A stretch of 64,000 nucleotides of DNA, from contig RBKR01000023.1 in the NCBI GenBank assembly GCA_004835665.1, forward strand, positions 988,842-1,052,841. The letters are read 5' to 3'. The stretch is from Phoma sp. XZ068 (Eukaryota > Ascomycota > Dothideomycetes > Pleosporales > Didymellaceae). Under the pieces are notes generated by a model, which made no database searches, was not told where the DNA came from, and worked only from the letters and a program-made list of their open reading frames with translations. Shown piece after piece: positions 50,777 to 59,972 of the stretch; position 1 is the first letter of the stretch, and the number at the start of each line of letters is the position of its first letter. A program made the position numbers and the translations under genes.

Positions 50777-51706
50777 TATTAAATATATAGCTTATAAGAG
50801 TTAAATACTTATACTACTATACTTAGGTAGGGTATAGTTACTAAAGTTACCTCTATATAAAGTAACTAGAGTATATAGAGCCTAGCTTAGCTATTTACTA
50901 TAGAGTAGTAAATAGTTTACTATTAATTAACTTTATTTAGGACTATTATAGTCCTACCTACTTATATTAATACTTCTCTCTCTAGTGCCCCTAGCTATTA
51001 AGCCTAATATTCTATTTACTTTCTTTACTAGAGAGTAGATTATAGTATTATAGAATAAATAACTAATTAAGCCCTATTATAGAAGAACTTACCTTAGAAC
51101 TACTAGAAGCTTCCTTTTCTATAGTAATAGGGGGGTCCTCTATATTAAGAATAGTAGAAACTTAGAATATAATACTAAGAGATAATTAACTTATTATCTT
51201 CTTAAATATAATAAATAAGGTATAAGGCTTACTAGTATAAGCTAGTAAACTCTCTAATAGGTTATAGCAGCCTATAAAGGCCTAGAATACTCTAGTAGTA
51301 GATAGTATAGAATAAGAGCTATAAGAGTTAGAAGCTTAGTATAAGAGGGCTATAAAGATATAATAAGTAGCTTACCTTAAGAAAGTAAAGGCTAGATACC
51401 TTACTAGAGATATTAATACTCTATAAGCTATCCTTAGTAAAGCTTAGTTAGCTATAGTAGTTTCTATAGTCCTAACTTTAGGTTTACCTTACTCTAAGCT
51501 ACTATATATATTTACTAAGTAGATATATATAGTATATAACTACTAAAAGTAAGATTATAAGTAGCTTTTTAATAAACTACCTACTAACTTCCTATAGGAG
51601 ATATAAAGGTTAATTTTAGTATATAGTACCTATTAGAGACTATAAAGACCTTATAGTTAGTATACTATACTAACTAACTTTATATAAATTCTTTATAGAA
51701 ACTAAC
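50777..51706 (+). other. Unassigned RIP-mutated segment
   Basis: Not a copy of the rest of the island. The plus strand retains QVAYLKKVKARYLTRDINTL and LGLPYSKLLYIFTKQIY-like text between stops, suggesting a former coding region of another element. Family not recognised. Confidence 0.35.
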
Positions 51707-52190
51707 TATTAAGGTTATAAACTAAGTAAAGCTTATAAATACTTCTAAGGTTAGTTCTCTAGGATAAGCACTAGTATAGGAAGAGGTTAGTATAGATACC
51801 TAGTAAAACACTATAATAACTATAGAGTTAATAATAAGTAGTATAGATAGTTAATCTGTCTAGCTTAAAAGTTAGGTTAAGTTCTAATAATAAAGTTAAT
51901 TAATAAAGTTAAATATAATACTATAAGGGTAGTATTCCTAATTACTATATACTAAAAAGTGTCCTATATTTCTTATAATATTCTATAAAGTCCTATAGGA
52001 GGCCTTATAGTTTCTATAAGTAGTTTATAGTTTTCTATAGAATATATATATAGTATCTTATACTATCCTATACTCTTAGTATAGTTTATTTCTATAGGAT
52101 TATAAGATATTATATAGTATTTCTAGCCCTATACTATTAATCTATAACTATAACTTTATTATACTATACTTTCTTCCTTAAGATTATAAT
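51707..52190. repeat. LTR, right copy
   Basis: About 484 bp, alignable with the two other LTRs from TATTAAGG to AAGATTATAAT. It is followed by a second copy of the 41888-42620 sequence, cut off at 52925. Confidence 0.85.
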
Positions 52191-52925
52191 ACTATCCTCC
52201 TCCTTTATAGTTTATATCCTTATAAACTAATAAATAGTTTCTTAAAGTACCTAAGCCTAATATATAATAAGAACCTAAATTAATAATATTAGATATCTTA
52301 CTATAGTTACCTATAAGTACTATATAAAGAAGAACTTACCTTATAAGATATCTTTATTATATAAGAAGTATAGAAATTATAAATATAATAGAATAAAAAA
52401 GTATAAGCCTATAGATTTACCTATTCTTAACTTTTCTAAAATTAATAATAAGATATTATATCTAGAAGAAATAGAAGATAAGGCTGCTAAAGCTAAGAAA
52501 GCTATAATAGCTACTTTATAGGCTACCTATACTAAATTAAATAGAGTATATAAATAAAAGAAATTTCTAAAGTATTATAAATAATAATAGTTTAATATAA
52601 GTGCCTAGTTTATTAAGAATATAGAGTACTTAGAGTAATAAGAGTTATTACTTAATAATATTACTATACTTAAGAATAGGTTAATGCCTAGCTTACTTAC
52701 ACTAGACTAGGTAATATATTCTCTACCTCTAGACCCTAATACTACTAATACTAGTATAATAGCTAGTAGTAGTTTATAAAGTTTATTAATAGTTCTTATA
52801 TATTTTCTAAGTTAGGGTATTCTAACTACTTAACTAGGTACTTGTCCTTATATCCTTTCTTTTAATATTATATTATTTTTTTAACTTCCTACTTAGTTTC
52901 TTCTTTAACCTAGTAGTAAAAGTCT
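52191..52925. mobile_element. Truncated second copy of the element's LTR-proximal region
   Basis: Follows 41888-42618 base for base apart from transitions, then stops abruptly inside the sequence TAGTAGTAAAAGTCT. The two other copies continue (CTTTTTAG, CTTTCTAG) where this one switches to non-RIP sequence. Confidence 0.8.
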
Positions 52926-53303
52926 AACCCAGATGGGTAGGCCAACCATTCCAATGGTTGATTTAGGGGTACGGATTTGTTAGGGACCAGGGCTACAGAT
53001 TTGCCGCGGATATCTTATCATGGGTACGGTTGGTTTTTCTCCCAACTACGGTCGTTCTGCAACAACAGATTGGATCTGCTTCAAACTTGGACATATGTTT
53101 TGCGACAATAACCCGCATTACCTGTGCAAGTTGTAGCGAAATCGGCTTTGTAAATCATGGGGGTAGGGTTTAATGTTGTGGTTAGGGTTGCGCTAGCGCG
53201 CGGACAACAACTGCATCAACACAGCAGAACATCAACACTGTAAACACCAACGCAAGAAAGTAACACACTAAATGCACAGCACAGAGCAATTGATTACAGC
53301 ACA
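52926..53303. other. Left edge of the terminal module
   Basis: Composition returns to normal at once. The stretch has short imperfect repeats (GGGTACGGATTTG, GGGCTACAGATTTG, GGGTACGGTTGG), and GGTTAGGGTTGC near 53180. It should contain the 3' end of the leftward-reading 597-aa gene. Confidence 0.5.
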
Positions 53304-55097
53304 CTATGTGCCTGCAAAAGGCTTACAGAGCTCGATCAAGGTAAGCTGGCGCATTGCACGGGCGGCCGCAGGGCTGTTTGTAGTCCTTTGGGAGGGCGCA
53401 GGCTTGACGCTGTGGTTGTCACCATCTTCGCCGTCTTCCAGCTCGCTGTCTTCAATCTCCTCCACTTGCGTCGCTGATGTCGGCGTGTTTGCCTCGATCG
53501 ACAGCGTTGCCTTCTCGCTGATGGATCCGCCAGAGATGCCTTCTGAGCCTAGCCAGGCGTCCAAGGCCATGCTTGCTTTGTGGGCCACCGGATTCGCCTT
53601 CGCAACCAACGTGAGCCAGATGTGCCAGAAGGGGATGCGGAGATCGTTCTCGACCCACGAGTTGGAGATGATGTCGTGCGGCATCAGGCAGAGCATACCC
53701 CAGCCAAGCTGCTTGGCTGCTTCGTACCAGCGGAGCGCTTGGTGCAGCCGCTTCTTGAATCGCTGACGCTGCTGACGCCCCGACGTAGCGGTGACGGACA
53801 GCAGCAGGGCGTCCATGGCCTCGGAGCTGACTTTGCCCCTGCCGCCTCGGTTCTTGGCATCCCTGCTGCGGGCGACGTCTTGCTCCTTGATCTGGTCCAT
53901 CCTCTCGGTGTACGCCTTGCCGAGGAAAGCCATGGCCCAGCGGTACTTGATATGGATGATATCCAGCTCCTGCTCGTAGCGATCGCACAGGCTCCAGGCG
54001 GAGGCGAGCGCGCTCTTCGGCACCGTCGAGGCACTGCTCTTCTGCGACAGCGACCAGCGGGTGCGCGAGGAAGCGGGCGGGCGATCCTCCACGGACTCCT
54101 GCGCAAAGGGTGAACCTTGTGTGCGCCAGCTCCGCAGAAAGGCAGCCGCAGAGGCCTGGGAGGTATTATTGCCGATGGAGCGGGCCTTGTCGAGCATGCC
54201 AGAAGCTGTCAGGTAAGGCGCTGGGGCACTGCTGTACAGGTTGTCGCCATCATCGACCGGCTGCTTGAGGATCCAAGAGATGAACGGCTCATCCTGCCGC
54301 GAGATGGAGGCATAGGCACCGTGTTCCCTGCGAGACGCTGAGTCGGGCGGCGGTACCAACCCAAGGTCCTGTTTCTTCTGCGCTCGTATGAGCTCCAGCT
54401 TCCTGGCGCGCTCCCGCTCAGCACGGCGGTTTTTGTTAGAGACGCTTGTGATCTGGGCGGGTTCCTCCTGTCCAACCTGTCCATGGACGGGCTCTTTGGG
54501 GTCCTCGGCCGCCTCGGGTTCGCAGGGCGGCGCAAGCTGCTCAGGTTCCTCCGCTTCGTCCTCTGCTTCCAGCGGCGTCGCAGGGCTGGGAGGCTCGGTG
54601 GCTTGTCGGAGGCGCTTCAACGGCCGCGCTGAGCTGGATGCAGCAGCACGCTTTGTCGACGGTGGTGGGGAATCGCGGGGCCGCTGCGCTGAAGGGGGTT
54701 CCTTCTGGAAGCCGTCGCTCGGGCTGCTGGCAAGATCCTGCGCTGCAGAGACCAGCCGGGCCCAAGCATCAGCAGGCAGCGCGTCCTCGTCGAGCGTCTC
54801 CTTCAACAGCCATATCGCCGACAGCGCGGAGTGGGCGACAAAGACAGGCTTGCAGACACTCGTCTCGGCCGGAATCAGCCAGCCTGCGCTGTGCGGGCGC
54901 AATAGAGCATCACGCTGCGAGTCCGAGACAGTGGCCTTGTTCCAAAACAGCTTTCGGTAGTCCAGGTTCGGCGGGTCGTATGCGAGCCTGTGGGCAAAGC
55001 TCGACTCGCTGGCTAGCGGGAAGCTCCGGGGCCCGCCATCGAATTGCTCGGCGGCATCTTCCAACGCGGAGATCCAGGGTAGATTAGATGGTGACAT
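53304..55097 (-). CDS. Unrecognised 597-aa protein divergent from the telomeric helicase
   Basis: One uninterrupted intronless ORF from ATG at 55097. I do not recognise a domain. Residues 1-105 look folded (WISALEDAAEQFDGG, HRLAYDPPNLDYRKLFWNKA, AHSALSAIWLLKETL). Residues about 120-220 are low-complexity Pro/Glu/Ala with a basic KRAAASSSARPLKRLR stretch, and a second basic helix (NKNRRAERERARKLELIRA) follows, so nuclear location is plausible. Residues about 370-530 are a second folded part rich in helices and aromatic residues (DIIHIKYRWAMAFLGKAY, LHQALRWYEAAKQLGWGM, LRIPFWHIWLTLVAKANP). The tail is acidic (EEIEDSELEDGEDGD). GC-rich codon use matches the helicase gene, and the two starts are 213 bases apart, which suggests co-expression and a joint role at the chromosome end. 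Confidence 0.82.
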   Translation of the reverse strand: MSPSNLPWISALEDAAEQFDGGPRSFPLASESSFAHRLAYDPPNLDYRKLFWNKATVSDSQRDALLRPHSAGWLIPAETSVCKPVFVAHSALSAIWLLKETLDEDALPADAWARLVSAAQDLASSPSDGFQKEPPSAQRPRDSPPPSTKRAAASSSARPLKRLRQATEPPSPATPLEAEDEAEEPEQLAPPCEPEAAEDPKEPVHGQVGQEEPAQITSVSNKNRRAERERARKLELIRAQKKQDLGLVPPPDSASRREHGAYASISRQDEPFISWILKQPVDDGDNLYSSAPAPYLTASGMLDKARSIGNNTSQASAAAFLRSWRTQGSPFAQESVEDRPPASSRTRWSLSQKSSASTVPKSALASAWSLCDRYEQELDIIHIKYRWAMAFLGKAYTERMDQIKEQDVARSRDAKNRGGRGKVSSEAMDALLLSVTATSGRQQRQRFKKRLHQALRWYEAAKQLGWGMLCLMPHDIISNSWVENDLRIPFWHIWLTLVAKANPVAHKASMALDAWLGSEGISGGSISEKATLSIEANTPTSATQVEEIEDSELEDGEDGDNHSVKPAPSQRTTNSPAAARAMRQLTLIELCKPFAGT

Positions 55098-55310
55098 AAC
55101 TGTTTGTTTGTTGATGTAGGAGATACGGCGGAAGAAGAAGGATGTTCGTTGGGTTCAGCCCCTGACCAGGGTAACGGACCGAACGGAGATCAGCCCGTAC
55201 AACATGAGCGGGCGCACAAGCTGGGGTGCGAAACTCAACATAATTCAGAGATAAGAGCAGTCGCCTCAAGGAAAAAAAACACACACAGAGGCTCGCAGAG
55301 GACCGCTAAC
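55098..55310. promoter_or_regulatory. Bidirectional spacer of the terminal gene pair
   Basis: 213 bp between two divergent start codons. It holds an A-run with CACACACA just before the helicase start. The helicase frame is open leftward through it without an ATG, so the start at 55311 is the first possible one. Confidence 0.6.
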
Positions 55311-58300
55311 ATGTCAGAAGCCACCGTTGAGCATCAGTACTTTGAGCACTTGGCTGAGTACCAGGTAGCAGTGTGCAAGGAGTGCCGGTACGCAGTATGG
55401 CCGGACCAGATCGAGAGCCACTTGCAGAAGCAACACAAGAGGCCGCCAAAAAACGTTAGAGCTGTAGGGGATGCCGTCCGTCAGTGGGCGGGCTTGCTAC
55501 AGTACCCCAGCGAGTGGACGGTACCAGACAACAACGTGCAGCCCATCCCCCAGCTGCCAGTATACGACGACGGCTTGCTGTGCCAACTTGAGCCCGAAAA
55601 ATGCCGGCACATTGCAAGAACCATCGACTCGATCAAAAAGCACTGGCGCAAAGACCACAACGGCTGGTCGCTGGGAAAAAGGCAAGGACGCCCCAGCCGA
55701 ACTCGGGCAGGGGCGTTGCAAGCCCAGATGGAAGACGGCTGCAAGCGCGTACACTGCCAGCGACTTTTCGGCAGCCGGCACGGATCACAGTACTTCGAGG
55801 TGCGTCACAACCCAGACAGCGGTCCGCAACCCGTCCCCACAGAGGGCGAGGCGGCGTGGGCGCGCGTGGGCGAGGAGATGGCCAAGACGTGGGCCAACGT
55901 CGAGGACCGGGCGAAGACAACGATCGAAGACGGGGAGAAGGACGAGGCGGCCCCATGGCTGGAGCGGACTGGGTGGCTGCCGTACTTGAACAAACTGGAT
56001 CGTCCCGAATTGCTGGCGAGCATTGAGGAGCCCAACATAGACCCGGAGAAGGACGAGGAACCCGTCGAGGCTGCAATTTGGAACGCCATGGACGGACTGG
56101 CCCGCGTGAGCCAGGCGTCGGTCATCGAACGGACGGGCATATTCGTGCGTATGGAGGCGATCCGGACAGAGAAGCATCAGACCAGGTACACGCCGCTGCA
56201 GGCGTACATGGACGACAAGTCGATCAAAGAGCGATCACGCCCGTGGAAGCAGATACTGATGTTTTTTGCACGGACGCAGAGGGAGCACCGTTGGAAGAGC
56301 CCCAAGTACCGCTTCACACAGCAGCAGCGCGAGGCGTGGGAGGCATTGATCGAGCAGGCAGAGAGAGACGTAGGTGGGGTAGAGATGGGGGTAGCCGACG
56401 AGGACCAGAACGAGGACGGGGAGGACGAGGAGGACGAGATGATGATCGATGAGCTGGACGACGAGCAGGACCCGTCCGAACGCGACAATGAGCCCGAGCA
56501 CGCGAAGCTGGGGCCGGTCGAAAAAGCGTGCTTGGACTTTTGCATGGCGCTGCTCAAACAGACCATCCGCCGCAAGGAGTACGACTGCGCGCTGGTGTGC
56601 GCGTTGGCTGTGCTTGGCGTCAAGGAGGACGGTTGGAAGGGCCCCGAGCTGTACCCGCCGATCTTGTCGTCCGTGATCAAAATCACCCGTTTCATGGTCG
56701 TGCAGCACGCACTGGAGCTGTCCGAGCCGTTTGAAGAGGAGGTGTTCGACGACGACAGCGCGTACGGGGGGAGCGACAGCGGCAGCAGTCCCCCCAGCCC
56801 GCGTCGACCAAAAGGCTGCTTGGAGTTTGTGCAGCAGATGATGGACAGCTTCATGGTGCGAGGCAGCCACAGCCCGATGCAGTGGATGCTCGACTTACGC
56901 ACGTACGGGCTGAAGGTGCACTACAACACCACGTCGCGTGGCCACGTCGAGTGGATGGGGAAGGATGAGCTGCTGTACAAGAACTTGCACTTCACCATGG
57001 CCCAGTTCCGCGGGATGGTGCACGGTATGCAGGCGGAGGCTAAGCGGCTACTGGTGGAGGAGTTGCTGTTTTGCGGCAAGCAGACAGCAGGCCAAGTGCC
57101 CCAGATCCCGTGGGAGCAGCTGCGCGACAACCCGACCGATGAGCGGCCAGGGTGGAACTTTTTGAAAGACCACCGCACGCGCATGCCCGTAGATGGGGAG
57201 AAGTGGTTGTTTGAGCGCGCGGGGCAGGACGCCAACGTCAGGGAAAGGTTCATCAAGCCAGGAAGCCGTTCAGGCATCGACCGGAAAGAGGTGGAGCGGT
57301 ACATGGATCGAGTGATTGCGTTTCGAGAGAAGCTGGCCGCGTTGGTGCACATGGCAGAAGGGCAACCCGCAAGGTGGCCAGAGCTGGGCAGCGTTCGACA
57401 CAGCAACACCATCAAGGGGGGCCACCGAAACATTTTCATCGAGGACGGCATGGTCGCGTTCGTTACGCGGTATCACAAAGGGTATGCCGTGAGCGGCGAT
57501 GTCAAGATCATCCACCGGTACTTGCCGCGCGAGGTGGGCGAGCTGGTGGTGTATTACATGTGGTTGGTGTTGCCGTTCCAGCAGCGGTTGGAGGCGATGG
57601 TGTGGGAGAAGGAGGCGATATCATCGCACATGTGGCCAGCCGACCCCAGCGGACGGAAGTGGACAAGCGACCGATTTCGGGAAATATTGAAGCGTGAAAG
57701 CAGAGTAGGTTTAAAGCAAGAGTTGACGATTGCAGCATACCGTGAGATTGCCATCGGCATCAGCCGGAGGTTTTTGCGGCCATCGTCGGCATTTCGAGCA
57801 GAGGAGGCAGAGGAGAACGAGGAGTGGAACGAGGAGAATATGCTCGCCACCATCCAGGACGAGCAGGCCGGCCACAGCGCGCACGTAGCCGGCATGGTAT
57901 ACGCGCGCGGGATCATGGAGATGGCAGGCGTCACAGCAGACAGGCGGCAGTTGTTCCGCAACTCGAGCACCGATTGGCACCGGTTTTTGGGTTTCCAGTC
58001 CGCCGTAGACGCAGTGGCAGACGTCAAGAAGCGGAAGAAGGCGCCGTTCGAGAGCGAGGCGGACGAGGCAAGGATAGAGAGGCTGGAGCGGCTGAGGAAG
58101 ATGGACCCGGCAGCGCAACTCCAGCGAATGAAGGGCAAGAAAGCAAAGTTCAGAGGCGTGCAGAAGGAGGCCATCGAGGCGATCATTGCCGGCGAGAGCC
58201 CCGTCGTGGCCGTGATGCCGACTGGCGCAGGCAAGAGCATGTTGTTTATGTTGCCGGGGTGGGCAGAGCAAGGTGGAACGACGGTCGTCGTCGTGCCGTT

Positions 58301-59972
58301 GGTTTCGCTGCGTGGAGACATGATGCGGCGGTGCAAGGAGCTGGGGATATCGTGCGCCGAGTGGGAGAGTCGCTGCCCGCCCGACGCAGCAGCCATCGTG
58401 TTCGTAACGCCCGAGTCGGCCGTGGGAGAAGCGTTCGCGACATTTTTGAACCGGCTGCGAGCGACGCGGCAGCTGGACCGTATCGTGATCGACGAGTGTC
58501 ACATTGTGTTGAACCGTCGATACACATTCCGCAAGCAGATGCAACAGCTCGGCAGGCTGGCAGCAGCCGAGACGCAGATGGTGCTGTTGACAGCAACGTT
58601 GCCGCCGACCGAAGAAGACGAGCTGTATCGACGGATGCATTACCAGCGAGGGCAGGTCAAGATGTTCAGACAACCGACCACAAGGACGAACGTGGCGTAT
58701 CAGACCATCAAGATCAGCCGGTCCGTGAAGAAGAAGGACGTCGAGTCGATGGTCATCAAGACAGTGTGGCAGAAAATGCGGAAGTACAGGACAGGCAAGC
58801 TCATCGTGTACGGCAATTCGAAGCCGAAGGTGAAGGCGTTGGCAGAGCAATTAGATTGTCACGCGTATCACGCGGATGCCGTGGGCAAGGCGAGCATGTT
58901 AGCGGACTTCATGGCAGGCAAGCAGCGCGTGATCGTGGCAACGAGCGCGTTGGGAATGGGCGTGGACATACCGGATGTACGGTGCATCATTCACATCGAT
59001 TGGCCGTTCACCATGTTGGATTACGCACAGGAGAGCGGCAGGGCAGGCCGGGACGGGTTGCGAAGCGAGGCGGTTTTGATCGTTCAGGATGGGAAACAAC
59101 GCACCGAAGACAACGAGACAGAAGCCGAGCGGCAGTTGGTGAGGGAGTATGTTGAAGGTGGTGAGAGCGGGGCGGCTAGCTGCAGGAGGGAGGTGTTGGA
59201 CGGGTATTTGGATGGGAGGAAGGATCGAGCAGGGTGTAGAGAGGAGGACAACGAGGAGATGTGCGACGTGTGCCGAGGGATAGATGGGCAGTTGGAGGAG
59301 GTGGTTGAAGAAGAAACAGAAGAAGAGAGCGAGACAGACGACAACAGTAACGATGGAGAAGAAATGGACGTCGTCGAAGCGGAGCGGGAAGAGATGCGGC
59401 GGGTGTTTCAACAGCAGGAGCAGGCGCGCCGGGGGCCGTGGCAGACGTTGACTGAGCATCGACAGCAGGAGTTTGCCGACGTAGAGTGGGTGCGCAGGCA
59501 GTTGGCGTGGTGGGCGAATCGCTGCGGGATTTGCGAGGGAGCAGGCGATCCACAGAGCGGACACGACATACGGCAGTGTTGGAGGGCAGAAAGCAAAACA
59601 GCGAAGGAGATGGTACAGAAGATAGACGACCAGGTTCGGTTCCACATGTTTTCAGGTTGCTTCCCGTGTGGTGGCGTACCGCAGGAAATTTGCAACAGCT
59701 GGGAGCCGAACGAGAAAGGGAAGTATCGAAGGGTAGGGGGAGGGACTTGTCAATACAGCGGGGTGTTGAGCGCAGGATTAACAGGCATAGTATTCGGTTA
59801 CACGGAGGCAAACGCCCGATGGCAGGCCCGATTAGCGGAGTTTGGGGTGGACGATGCAGGACCGGGTAGGATGTTAATCGAATATTTAGGGAAGAAGCAG
59901 CCGCTGGACAACGTGGAGAGCAACAACTTGGTAAAGGAGTTTTGTTGGATTACACGGCTGTTGGCTGAGTAG
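55311..59972 (+). CDS. Telomere-linked RecQ-type DNA helicase with recombinase-like middle
   Basis: Intronless, 1553 aa. Residues 22-42 (C22, C25, H37, H42) and 91-116 (C91, C98, H111, H116) are two zinc fingers of the OrsD/DUF3505 type common in fungal subtelomeric helicases. Residues ~690-870 carry R696, K723, R811, H855 and Y864 in tyrosine-recombinase order (see findings). The RecQ-like SF2 core follows: Walker A MPTGAGKS (K975), DECH box 1061-1064, LLTATLPP, VYGNSKPKVKAL, TSALGMGVDIPDV and motif VI QESGRAGRDG from Q1240. A RecQ zinc segment (RREVLDGYLDG...CDVC) and an acidic stretch come next, then a Cys-rich tail (CGICEGAG, GCFPCGGVPQEIC). RecQ helicases unwind 3'-to-5' at recombination intermediates; terminal copies are thought to act in telomere maintenance or spread. 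Not RIP-mutated. It reads toward the telomere. Confidence 0.92.
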   Translation: MSEATVEHQYFEHLAEYQVAVCKECRYAVWPDQIESHLQKQHKRPPKNVRAVGDAVRQWAGLLQYPSEWTVPDNNVQPIPQLPVYDDGLLCQLEPEKCRHIARTIDSIKKHWRKDHNGWSLGKRQGRPSRTRAGALQAQMEDGCKRVHCQRLFGSRHGSQYFEVRHNPDSGPQPVPTEGEAAWARVGEEMAKTWANVEDRAKTTIEDGEKDEAAPWLERTGWLPYLNKLDRPELLASIEEPNIDPEKDEEPVEAAIWNAMDGLARVSQASVIERTGIFVRMEAIRTEKHQTRYTPLQAYMDDKSIKERSRPWKQILMFFARTQREHRWKSPKYRFTQQQREAWEALIEQAERDVGGVEMGVADEDQNEDGEDEEDEMMIDELDDEQDPSERDNEPEHAKLGPVEKACLDFCMALLKQTIRRKEYDCALVCALAVLGVKEDGWKGPELYPPILSSVIKITRFMVVQHALELSEPFEEEVFDDDSAYGGSDSGSSPPSPRRPKGCLEFVQQMMDSFMVRGSHSPMQWMLDLRTYGLKVHYNTTSRGHVEWMGKDELLYKNLHFTMAQFRGMVHGMQAEAKRLLVEELLFCGKQTAGQVPQIPWEQLRDNPTDERPGWNFLKDHRTRMPVDGEKWLFERAGQDANVRERFIKPGSRSGIDRKEVERYMDRVIAFREKLAALVHMAEGQPARWPELGSVRHSNTIKGGHRNIFIEDGMVAFVTRYHKGYAVSGDVKIIHRYLPREVGELVVYYMWLVLPFQQRLEAMVWEKEAISSHMWPADPSGRKWTSDRFREILKRESRVGLKQELTIAAYREIAIGISRRFLRPSSAFRAEEAEENEEWNEENMLATIQDEQAGHSAHVAGMVYARGIMEMAGVTADRRQLFRNSSTDWHRFLGFQSAVDAVADVKKRKKAPFESEADEARIERLERLRKMDPAAQLQRMKGKKAKFRGVQKEAIEAIIAGESPVVAVMPTGAGKSMLFMLPGWAEQGGTTVVVVPLVSLRGDMMRRCKELGISCAEWESRCPPDAAAIVFVTPESAVGEAFATFLNRLRATRQLDRIVIDECHIVLNRRYTFRKQMQQLGRLAAAETQMVLLTATLPPTEEDELYRRMHYQRGQVKMFRQPTTRTNVAYQTIKISRSVKKKDVESMVIKTVWQKMRKYRTGKLIVYGNSKPKVKALAEQLDCHAYHADAVGKASMLADFMAGKQRVIVATSALGMGVDIPDVRCIIHIDWPFTMLDYAQESGRAGRDGLRSEAVLIVQDGKQRTEDNETEAERQLVREYVEGGESGAASCRREVLDGYLDGRKDRAGCREEDNEEMCDVCRGIDGQLEEVVEEETEEESETDDNSNDGEEMDVVEAEREEMRRVFQQQEQARRGPWQTLTEHRQQEFADVEWVRRQLAWWANRCGICEGAGDPQSGHDIRQCWRAESKTAKEMVQKIDDQVRFHMFSGCFPCGGVPQEICNSWEPNEKGKYRRVGGGTCQYSGVLSAGLTGIVFGYTEANARWQARLAEFGVDDAGPGRMLIEYLGKKQPLDNVESNNLVKEFCWITRLLAE

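Larger units (their letters stand above)
40981..52925. mobile_element. RIP-mutated retrotransposon island
   Basis: About 12 kb made almost entirely of A and T with CTA/TAG/TATA words, virtually no CpG and no ORF of 60 codons, the outcome of repeat-induced point mutation (CpA to TpA on both strands). Long internal duplications remain alignable by eye: ~482-bp LTRs at 41406, 47672 and 51707, an LTR fragment at 41262, a 1.6-kb integrase-region copy (42446-44055 and 49166-50776), and a 560-bp segment following two of the LTRs (41888-42450 and 52191-52750). Gypsy-type protein remnants can still be read on the minus strand. The island separates the metabolic genes from the telomeric module. Confidence 0.9.

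Noticed and set aside
53452..54960. Opposite-strand and off-frame ORFs within the 597-aa gene
   Set aside because: Shorter, low-complexity and frame-shadowing; the 597-codon frame is the longest and starts at an ATG facing the shared spacer.
55104..55310. N-terminal extension of the helicase to 55104
   Set aside because: The extension has no ATG and begins at TTG; the first ATG in frame is at 55311 with A at -3.
55481..56902. Several 100-240-codon ORFs antisense to the helicase N-terminal half
   Set aside because: Same cause; the true frame has recognisable zinc fingers and helicase motifs and is open throughout.
57554..59155. Long alternative ORFs over the helicase (minus 57711-58850, plus 57824-59155 and others)
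   Set aside because: They are shadows of the GC-rich helicase codons; no domain and arginine- or serine-rich nonsense composition.
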